Shown piece after piece: positions 1 through 5,331 of a stretch of DNA of 5,331 bases. The position numbers and the translations under genes were made by a program. The first letter of the stretch is position 1, and every line of letters starts with the position of its first letter. Origin of the DNA: Bryobacterales bacterium. GTDB lineage: Bacteria; Acidobacteriota; Terriglobia; Bryobacterales; Bryobacteraceae. Location: positions 1-5,331 of the forward strand of contig JAUZEU010000182.1 of assembly GCA_030838885.1 (NCBI GenBank), read 5' to 3'. Below the pieces are notes generated by a model. It did not search any database. It was not told the DNA's origin and was given only the letters and a program-made list of their open reading frames with translations.

Positions 1-3000
1 TGAGCGCTCCGGTTCGAGGGTATCGGGCTGATCCCCGTCGCATCAGGCTGATTGCCCAGCGTATTCAGGCCTGCCGTGTCGCCGAGTTGAGTACCATTGA
101 GAGGCGTTCCATCACCAATAGTCACGATTCCGCCAAGCTGCCAGCCGCCCACAACGTTCCCGAGCACGCCCTGGCTGAGCCAGTTCTTGCCGCGGCCGAA
201 GGGGAGTTCATACAAGTAAGACGCAACAAAGCGCCGTCGCTCATCAAACTGTGACAGTCCACGCTCGGCGCGCAGGTTGTAGCTGTTCGAAGGCCACAAC
301 GTGTCGCCCGAATTTGTTCGAAGAGCACTGCCGTTATCGATAGCTTTCGCCCATGTGAAGCCCATCGTGTAAGTGAGCCCCCTTGTGAGGCGCTGCGTCA
401 ATTTACCGCTTAGTGCGTGGTAGTTGGAATTGACCACGTCGTCCACTTCCTGAATACGACCGTAAGTGGGCCAGGGAGTGCGGGCCGCGACACTCCGCTG
501 ATCAGTGGGGCCGCTTTTTGGCACAGGCTGGTTGTAGAGGCGGAAGCGGCTCAGTTTGTGGCCTTCATTGCCGAGATAACCAACCTCCAGAACGATGTTT
601 CCAGCCAACTGGCGTTGTACGTTCAGAAGCCACTGGTTCACATACGGCGTACGCATGTTCTGGATATTTGCGAGGATTTGAGGTGCGGCGAGGCATGTGC
701 CGGTCCAGCCGGTGCATACTGCCTTTTGTGCTTCGAGCGCCCACGGATCGCCCAGAATCGAAGTACGGTTTTCGATGCTGGTGACATAGAGATCGCGACC
801 GGAGATGTTGCGCGCCATATCGAAGACCGCGTTGCCGATATCCTGCACGTAGAAGGTGCCAAATCCTGCGCGAATGCTCCAGCGATCCGTGGGGCTCCAG
901 GCGAGGCCAATGCGCGGCCCAAAGTTATTGTTATCGGAATTGACCAGACCGCGGCCCATGTACTGATCGCCTGCCTGGACTTTTTGCCCGTCAGCAAAGT
1001 GGAAATTCAGGCCCTGATAGAATTCGCCGCTGCCCGGGCGCGTGATTATGGGCGGCGGGGCATTGGCGATGATCCCGTTGGCGTCGACGCCCGGGTTGGT
1101 CACCTGAGCATTGACGATGGCCCTGTATTTGTCGTGCCAGGTAAAGCCGCTTTCGTAGCGCAGCCCCAGATTCAGGGTCAGCCTGGAGGTTATCTTCCAG
1201 TCGTCCTGAAAGTAGCCAGAGAAGGAAGGCCGGCGAAGCATCCCGTTCGCCATGCCTACCACTCGGGCAGCCTGCGCGGGAAGGCCCAGCATGTAATCGG
1301 CAAAGATGAAGCCTGTCGCATTGCGATTGGCGGGATCGAAGGTGGATTGCCCATCGAAAATAAACTCGCCCGTTGCTTTCTGGTTGCCGTACTGGTTATA
1401 GCGGTCGCGGCGGAATTCGCCTCCTGCTTTGAGAGAGTGCTTGCCGCGGATGATGGAAAGGTTGTCGAGAAACTGAAAGGTGTTATTGCGGGTGATCCAG
1501 GGGGTAACACCCCCGAAGCTGGAAATGCCCTGGCCCAGACCCACTGCGGGCGGTCCAAAGGCGAGCGGGCTGGGCGCAAACAGGCCGTTGATGCCCAGGC
1601 TCGCCTGCACGTCAGTCGTGCCGGCAAAGTAGCCCGCCAGATCATTATTGAACTGGTTCCACGCAACACGCGCTTCGTTTACCGCGGTGTTGCTGATGAT
1701 ACGCGTGTTGGAAATAACCGCCTGCCTGACCGTGGTTGCGGTGTGCGAACTGTCCGTAAGGAACGATGCAGTAGGAACCTGCAGGTCACTGCCCCAGCTA
1801 TAGCGACCAAACCAGTTTGAATTCTGACTTTGCAGCCAGTCGATGCGCTGGTTGAACTGGTCCGAGTCAGTGGGAGAAACCGCATTGCGAATGTAGTTGC
1901 GGTTCAGCGAAGGTCCCGGCGTGGTCGCCTGCGGAAAATAATTGAGCAACTTCAGAGCGGCTGCATTCAGGCGTGATGTTGGAATAACGTTCCCCGGAAA
2001 CTGTGTGGCTGAGGTTGCCGTGCCGGAAGCGTTGAAGGTGCGGGTTGCAGGGTCAAAGATGTTGCGGCCCGATGCCGAAAAGTCGCCCGCCCGCATCGCA
2101 TCCGTCGCAACCGATGTCGCCACCTGAGTCGTGAGGCGATCCCGAAGTTCTTCGAAGTTCGACATGAAGAACAGCTTGTTCCGGCCATTAAAAACTTTGG
2201 GCAGAAACACCGGCCCGTTCAGCGTGAAGCCGTAGTCATTGCGCCGGAACGGATTCTTGGAGCCCGTAGATTGTTGCCACTGCCGCGCATCGAAATAAGA
2301 GTTACGAAGGAATTCGAAGGCAGTGCCGTGGAAGCTGTTCGTGCCGGCTTTTGTCGTCACATTGATCTGCGATGCGCCGCGGCCAAACTCCGCTGAGTAA
2401 ACACCAGTCTGAACCTTAAACTCCTGCACAGCGTCAACGGACGGATGCATAATGTACGAGTTGAAATTCGGGTCGGTGTTCTCCACCCCATCCAACGTGT
2501 AGTGATTGAACTCAAGGCGCTGCCCCGCAATTGACAGCGATGTCTGGCTTCTGACGCCACCCTGTAAGCCGCCGGATCCGCCAGCGCCACCCTCAGTAGT
2601 CACGTTCGGACTTAGCGTGACCAACTGCAGATAATCGCGGCCGTTGAGCGGCAGTTCCACACTGCGCTGGTTATCAATGACGGTACCGATAGACGCCGTC
2701 TCGGTAGCGAGTTGAGGGGCGCCACCGGAGACCTCCATTGTTTGGCTGACGTCGCCGACTTCGAGCCGGAAGTCGATGCGGGCCACTCCCCCTACCTGCA
2801 CTTCGACATCGCTCCGGTTCGTTCCTTTGAAGCCGGCTTTTTCAGCGCGTAAGTTGTAGGTCCCGGGTACGAGGTAGGGCACGGAGTAATTGCCGGATTC
2901 GTTACTGGTCGCCTTGCGCGCCTGGTTTGTGGCTACGCTGGTTACAGTCACTTCCACACCGGTAATAACGGCGCCGGTGACGTCACTGACCGATCCGGTA

Positions 3001-3080
3001 ATCTCACCGAATGTCTGAGCGCTCAGATACACGCCGCCAAAAGCCATCAGGCTGATGAACAAAGCAAAACGTCGTAACAT
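1..3080 (-). CDS. TonB-dependent outer-membrane receptor, Oar-like with N-terminal carboxypeptidase-regulatory domain (partial, C-terminus missing)
   Basis: Reading left from the ATG at 3080, 1026 codons are open with no stop, so the gene runs off the left edge; family members suggest roughly 100-150 residues are missing. Residues 1-21 (MLRRFALFISLMAFGGVYLSA) are a Sec signal with likely cleavage before Gln22. About 25-108 is a carboxypeptidase-regulatory-like beta domain (GEITGSVSDVTGAVITGVEV, then GNYSVPYLVPGTYNLRAEKAGF). About 120-245 is the plug, with VELPLNGRDYLQL (141-153), a glycine-rich loop (164-175), YTLDGVENTDPNFNSY and VDAVQEFKVQTGVYSAEFGRG. The rest is beta-barrel, with RNDYGFTLNGPVF, FFMSNFEELRDR, a GYFQDDWKI segment and late YELPFGRGKNW. 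It should import or bind a bulky ligand using TonB energy. No SusD-like lipoprotein is next to it. The start is supported by AAAGGAG five bases upstream and by the signal peptide. Substrate unknown. Confidence 0.95.
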   Translation of the reverse strand, partial: MLRRFALFISLMAFGGVYLSAQTFGEITGSVSDVTGAVITGVEVTVTSVATNQARKATSNESGNYSVPYLVPGTYNLRAEKAGFKGTNRSDVEVQVGGVARIDFRLEVGDVSQTMEVSGGAPQLATETASIGTVIDNQRSVELPLNGRDYLQLVTLSPNVTTEGGAGGSGGLQGGVRSQTSLSIAGQRLEFNHYTLDGVENTDPNFNSYIMHPSVDAVQEFKVQTGVYSAEFGRGASQINVTTKAGTNSFHGTAFEFLRNSYFDARQWQQSTGSKNPFRRNDYGFTLNGPVFLPKVFNGRNKLFFMSNFEELRDRLTTQVATSVATDAMRAGDFSASGRNIFDPATRTFNASGTATSATQFPGNVIPTSRLNAAALKLLNYFPQATTPGPSLNRNYIRNAVSPTDSDQFNQRIDWLQSQNSNWFGRYSWGSDLQVPTASFLTDSSHTATTVRQAVISNTRIISNTAVNEARVAWNQFNNDLAGYFAGTTDVQASLGINGLFAPSPLAFGPPAVGLGQGISSFGGVTPWITRNNTFQFLDNLSIIRGKHSLKAGGEFRRDRYNQYGNQKATGEFIFDGQSTFDPANRNATGFIFADYMLGLPAQAARVVGMANGMLRRPSFSGYFQDDWKITSRLTLNLGLRYESGFTWHDKYRAIVNAQVTNPGVDANGIIANAPPPIITRPGSGEFYQGLNFHFADGQKVQAGDQYMGRGLVNSDNNNFGPRIGLAWSPTDRWSIRAGFGTFYVQDIGNAVFDMARNISGRDLYVTSIENRTSILGDPWALEAQKAVCTGWTGTCLAAPQILANIQNMRTPYVNQWLLNVQRQLAGNIVLEVGYLGNEGHKLSRFRLYNQPVPKSGPTDQRSVAARTPWPTYGRIQEVDDVVNSNYHALSGKLTQRLTRGLTYTMGFTWAKAIDNGSALRTNSGDTLWPSNSYNLRAERGLSQFDERRRFVASYLYELPFGRGKNWLSQGVLGNVVGGWQLGGIVTIGDGTPLNGTQLGDTAGLNTLGNQPDATGISPIPSNRSA

Positions 3081-3085
3081 GGCAA

Positions 3086-3092
3086 CTCCTTT
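3086..3092 (-). promoter_or_regulatory. Ribosome binding site of the TonB-dependent receptor
   Basis: AAAGGAG on the minus strand sits five bases (TTGCC) before the ATG at 3080 and fixes that start. It lies inside the 17-base gap after the cupin stop. This gap is too short for an independent promoter, so the receptor is probably co-transcribed with the cupin. Confidence 0.8.
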
Positions 3093-3097
3093 GCCTA

Positions 3098-3526
3098 TTA
3101 CTGCTTGTTATTTACTTTCACGACCGAGTAAACAATTTGCTTGCCCGGCTCCACGAAAAACTGGTGGGGCGTGCCGGCCGGAATGTTAATCACATCGCCG
3201 GGGCTCAGGTTCTTTCGCACACCGTTTTTGATTGCCGCGCCCTGTATTTCTCCAGGGCCGGTCGTCTTCGGACTTTCGACTTCACCACCCAGAACCAGAG
3301 ATGCCTCGCCGCTCTGAATGAACATCACGTCCGTCTGGTTCTGATGGACTTCGGCAAGTCCGTTCTTGTCGCGCCGGGACAGCGAAAGCGAGTGTGTCTC
3401 GTATTTGGCGCTTTGTGGCGCGCCGGCCTGTGCCGCACCTTTAGGCCAGTAAATGATCCCCTGAGGGTCCGCGCCAAGCAGGAACGCGATGGGAAGGCCG
3501 AACAGAAACAACGTTTTTCGGAACAT
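3098..3526 (-). CDS. Small secreted cupin-domain protein
   Basis: A 142-residue single-domain cupin with an export signal. Residues 1-19 (MFRKTLFLFGLPIAFLLGA) form a basic start and hydrophobic core with a plausible signal peptidase site after Ala19, so the mature protein is probably periplasmic. Cupin motif 1 is around residues 56-81 (GLAEVHQNQTDVMFIQSGEASLVLGG) and motif 2 around 110-125 (GDVINIPAGTPHQFFV). His61 and His121 are good metal-ligand candidates. The canonical second His and the Glu of motif 1 (HxHx3E) are replaced by Asn63 and Asp66, so metal binding may be altered or absent. The start is supported by GGAGG 4 bases upstream. It lies 102 bases after subunit 3 and 17 bases before the receptor, all on the same strand. 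Enzyme, sugar-binding or isomerase roles are all possible for this fold, and none can be chosen from sequence. The fold call is firm, the function unknown. Confidence 0.9.
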   Translation of the reverse strand: MFRKTLFLFGLPIAFLLGADPQGIIYWPKGAAQAGAPQSAKYETHSLSLSRRDKNGLAEVHQNQTDVMFIQSGEASLVLGGEVESPKTTGPGEIQGAAIKNGVRKNLSPGDVINIPAGTPHQFFVEPGKQIVYSVVKVNNKQ

Positions 3527-3530
3527 CTAT

Positions 3531-3535
3531 CCTCC
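3531..3535 (-). promoter_or_regulatory. Ribosome binding site of the cupin gene
   Basis: GGAGG on the minus strand lies four bases (ATAG) before the ATG at 3526. It directly abuts the 3' arm of a hairpin at 3536-3558, so folding of that hairpin could affect ribosome access. Confidence 0.75.
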
Positions 3536-3558
3536 GGTTCAGCCATGTCAGGCTGACC
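3536..3558 (-). promoter_or_regulatory. Inverted repeat / hairpin in the leader of the cupin gene
   Basis: On the minus strand, GGTCAGCC, a six-base loop TGACAT, then GGCTGAACC. TCAGCC pairs perfectly with GGCTGA, and the outer GG/CC pair if one A bulges. The stem ends against the cupin Shine-Dalgarno sequence. There is no run of T after it, so it is not a normal intrinsic terminator. It may be a translational control element, an mRNA-stabilising stem between the enzyme and cupin parts of the operon, or an operator. The structure is seen; any role is inferred. Confidence 0.4.
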
Positions 3559-3628
3559 GCCAAGATTATCACTTGTTCGGGAGTAATGCAGCGCACCATT
3601 CTCCGCTCCAGGGGAGCTTATGTGCTGT
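3559..3628. other. Remainder of the spacer between subunit 3 and cupin genes
   Basis: These 70 bases hold no credible gene. The minus strand has a GATAAT hexamer at 3565-3570 that resembles a -10 box, but no good -35 match 16-18 bases upstream, so a promoter is not called. No T-tract terminator follows the subunit 3 stop, which fits read-through into the cupin. Confidence 0.5.
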
Positions 3629-4282
3629 TTAAACCGGCTCGTCTTCCATGCCTTTCACAGGCCGCCCTGCGATCTGAACCAGGCTCTTTGCCGCTGGACG
3701 GAATGCCTCGCCGAAGTGCTGGTCAATCTCATCCCGCCAACTCATGTAAGGTCCCGGGAAGCCGATCATTTTCCAGCCGGCCATTCCGACGTTACCGCCG
3801 TGCAGCGGATCGCAGAACATTCCCTCCACCGTGTGTGTGCGCAGCATCTGAAAGAACAGCGAACGCTCCATTGAAACGAGCCGCTCGTCCTGCTGCGCGG
3901 GAGTGAGCGGGAGAAAGTCGCTGAGCAGACCCAGCCCCGCCGTATAGAGTTCGCGGGGATTCTCTTTACCCTGATAGCCATGCTCGCTGACCGATTCGAA
4001 AAATGGAGCCTGAATAAAGCGATACTTATCATGGCCGTACGGGCCAGCGAGCTGGCGGTCGATGTAGATGACCACTCCCGCATCCTTTGCGCCGGGTCCG
4101 GATTCATCCGCGGGCATTATGCGTTCACATGCGGCTTCGATGATCGCTGCCTGTTTCCCTGTGAAAAACCGCAATGGCACCTGAAGCTTCGTCTGGCCTT
4201 CGACAAGACTGCCGCCGATAGCGGCAATCACGGCCGCGCTCACACCCTGAGCGGGGACGGAAATAAAATCGCGGCGAGTCAT
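3629..4282 (-). CDS. Gluconate 2-dehydrogenase subunit 3 family protein, Tat-exported
   Basis: A 217-residue small subunit of a periplasmic flavoprotein dehydrogenase. In the characterised gluconate dehydrogenases this subunit carries the Tat signal and escorts the FAD subunit across the inner membrane. The N-terminus MTRRDFIS has the twin arginines at residues 3-4, followed by a weakly hydrophobic alanine-rich stretch to about residue 25. Family landmarks follow: ERIMPADESGPGA (53-65), YIDRQLAGPYG (73-83), EGMFCDPLHGGN (153-164), GW (169-170) and IGFPGP (173-178). Length is normal for the family. The start is fixed by the Tat motif and by the ATGA overlap with the preceding oxidoreductase stop, which implies translational coupling; a GGGAG sequence lies 7 bases upstream. 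The protein has no CxxCH motif, so it is not the cytochrome subunit. The tail (about 200-217) is polar and unremarkable. Confidence 0.93.
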   Translation of the reverse strand: MTRRDFISVPAQGVSAAVIAAIGGSLVEGQTKLQVPLRFFTGKQAAIIEAACERIMPADESGPGAKDAGVVIYIDRQLAGPYGHDKYRFIQAPFFESVSEHGYQGKENPRELYTAGLGLLSDFLPLTPAQQDERLVSMERSLFFQMLRTHTVEGMFCDPLHGGNVGMAGWKMIGFPGPYMSWRDEIDQHFGEAFRPAAKSLVQIAGRPVKGMEDEPV

Positions 4283-5331
4283 GCGAGTGCTCCCGGATGT
4301 TTCAGATAGCGATCGATCAGCGCATCGGCAGCGCGGTAAGTGGTACCGAGGATAGAGACGGTTGGGTTACCCGACGAGTTCTGCGGGAAGGCGGACGACC
4401 CGAGCACCCACAGATTTGAGACCTGCCAGTGTTGCATCCACGGATTGAGCACACTCGTAGCCGGCGACGAACCCATAATCGCGCCGCCCTGGATGTGCGT
4501 CGTGTTGTAGTTCGCAGAACTGTATCGCCGGCGGCTCACGGGCGCTGCGAGTTGTTGCCGGCGCTCATCGGACGGGCCCGACTCGGTGTACATTTTCGCT
4601 CCGGAGGCGCGAGCGTACGCTTCGGCAATTTGCATTCCTACCCGCTCGCCGAACTCCATTTGCCTGATCTCGTGATCGGTCCAGTCCAGCGTCATCCGAA
4701 GCAGAGGATCGCTGTACATGTCTGTGTAAGTCGGGTCAAGATCCATGTAATTCTGTCGCCACGGAAGATGGTCGCCGCGGAAGCTGCAGCCGCCCATCAT
4801 GCGGTCGTAGAGCCTCACCGACTCACTCTTCCATTTCGATCCCCAGTTGCGCGACGCGATTTGCGGCGGCAAGTGACCAAAAGACAAGATGGGCAGGTCC
4901 GCCGCGAGACCGCCCCGCGTGAAAGTGCCACCGCGCAGAATACCGTCAGATGGCTTTATTCCGGCGCTGCCATCGAAGTCTGAAATACGGTACCCGAGGC
5001 CGCTGTTATTCATAAACCCGTTCATCCGCTCTTTGGTGACCAGCCATGCGCGCGTTGACGTGATCACCTGGTGCGTCAGATTCTTGCCGAGCAGACCTTT
5101 GCTGGTGGCGGGATCGTAAACTTCGCCGATCTTCGAAAGCATCAGCAAGCGCACGTTGTGAGTCGACCAGGCGGAGAGGATGACCACGTCGGCGGGCTGC
5201 ATCACTTCCTCACCGTGCTCGTCCATGTACGTGATGCCCGCTGCCTTGCCGTCACGACTGACGATGCGGCGCACGCAGGCATTGTTGCGAATGCTGAAGT
5301 TCTTTCGCCTGCGCAAAATCGGCATCAGGAC
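4279..5331 (-). CDS. GMC-family FAD oxidoreductase, gluconate 2-dehydrogenase flavoprotein-like (partial, C-terminal part)
   Basis: This is the C-terminal ~350 residues of a flavin dehydrogenase that oxidises an alcohol group on a sugar, sugar acid or similar compound. The reading frame is open to the right edge. The ATG at 5325 is internal, because the N-terminal FAD-binding GxGxxG region expected in this family (usually ~550-580 residues in total) lies outside the window. Visible landmarks are the segment VVILSAWSTHNVRLLMLS, matching the GMC 'VVLAAGA..TP.LLL.S' strand near the flavin, and a substrate domain containing GDHLPWRQNYMDLDP. Near the C-terminus are the catalytic pair: His in THIQGGAIMG (codon 4495-4497) and Asn in SSGNPTVSI (codon 4366-4368). 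The next gene, subunit 3, starts inside its stop codon, which fits a flavoprotein exported together with a Tat-signal partner to the periplasm. Family assignment is firm; the substrate is unknown, and gluconate itself should not be assumed. Confidence 0.93.
   Translation of the reverse strand, partial: VLMPILRRRKNFSIRNNACVRRIVSRDGKAAGITYMDEHGEEVMQPADVVILSAWSTHNVRLLMLSKIGEVYDPATSKGLLGKNLTHQVITSTRAWLVTKERMNGFMNNSGLGYRISDFDGSAGIKPSDGILRGGTFTRGGLAADLPILSFGHLPPQIASRNWGSKWKSESVRLYDRMMGGCSFRGDHLPWRQNYMDLDPTYTDMYSDPLLRMTLDWTDHEIRQMEFGERVGMQIAEAYARASGAKMYTESGPSDERRQQLAAPVSRRRYSSANYNTTHIQGGAIMGSSPATSVLNPWMQHWQVSNLWVLGSSAFPQNSSGNPTVSILGTTYRAADALIDRYLKHPGALA

Noticed and set aside
164..413. Possible frameshift or break in the receptor, since small open frames appear in other frames at the left end
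   Set aside because: Reading the receptor frame codon by codon to the left edge shows no stop, and the family-typical sequence (YELPFGRGKNW onward) stays in frame.
417..1820. A 467-codon open frame on the plus strand
   Set aside because: It is the exact codon-register antisense of the receptor gene. It stays open only because the receptor uses no TTA, CTA or TCA codons in that stretch. The translation resembles no known family and the sense strand is a clear receptor barrel.
2556..2591. Glycine-rich stretch in the receptor (residues 164-175) as a possible insertion or repeat
   Set aside because: Variable Gly-rich loops at this point of the plug are usual in Oar-like receptors, and no DNA-level repeat is present.
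3137..3556. A 139-codon open frame on the plus strand
   Set aside because: It is antisense to the cupin gene, which has a signal peptide, cupin motifs and a ribosome binding site. The plus-strand frame has none of these.
3565..3570. A possible -10 box (GATAAT, minus strand) upstream of the cupin
   Set aside because: No reasonable -35 hexamer is found 16-18 bases upstream, and the hexamer alone is weak evidence in this background.
4429..4983. A 184-codon open frame on the plus strand
   Set aside because: It is antisense to the GMC oxidoreductase, whose conserved C-terminal His and Asn motifs lie in the same stretch on the other strand. The Arg- and His-rich translation is typical of a shadow frame.

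Overview
The window is densely coded, and all four genes lie on the minus strand. Read in the direction of transcription, from right to left, they are: the C-terminal part of a GMC-family FAD oxidoreductase (cut by the right edge), a small Tat-exported 'gluconate 2-dehydrogenase subunit 3' partner, a small secreted cupin, and a very large TonB-dependent outer-membrane receptor of the Oar / carboxypeptidase-regulatory-like type (its C-terminus is cut by the left edge). No RNA gene, mobile element, CRISPR array or clear terminator is visible.

Organism: the sequence has moderately high GC and a Gram-negative cell plan (outer-membrane receptor, Tat and Sec signals). The receptor has an N-terminal carboxypeptidase-regulatory domain, then a plug with the ELPLNGRDYLQL and PNFNSYIMHPSVDAVQEFKVQTG-type segments. 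Such receptors are very numerous in Acidobacteriota, particularly Solibacter/Bryobacter-like soil lineages, and GMC plus subunit-3 pairs with small secreted cupins are also common there. Assignment to Acidobacteriota is an inference from protein style, not from a marker gene.

Layout: 5331-4279 oxidoreductase; 4282-3629 subunit 3, joined to the oxidoreductase by a 4-base ATGA stop/start overlap; 3628-3527 a 102-base spacer that holds a short hairpin directly before the cupin ribosome binding site; 3526-3098 cupin; a 17-base gap with a strong Shine-Dalgarno sequence; 3080 to the left edge, the receptor, with 1026 complete codons and no stop.

Likely joint role: the flavoprotein and subunit 3 should form a periplasmic dehydrogenase that oxidises a sugar, sugar acid or other alcohol. 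The receptor would bring a substrate through the outer membrane, and the secreted cupin may bind or modify a related small molecule. The enzyme pairing is strongly supported by family and overlap. The link to the cupin and receptor rests only on order, strand and spacing, and the substrate cannot be read from the sequence.
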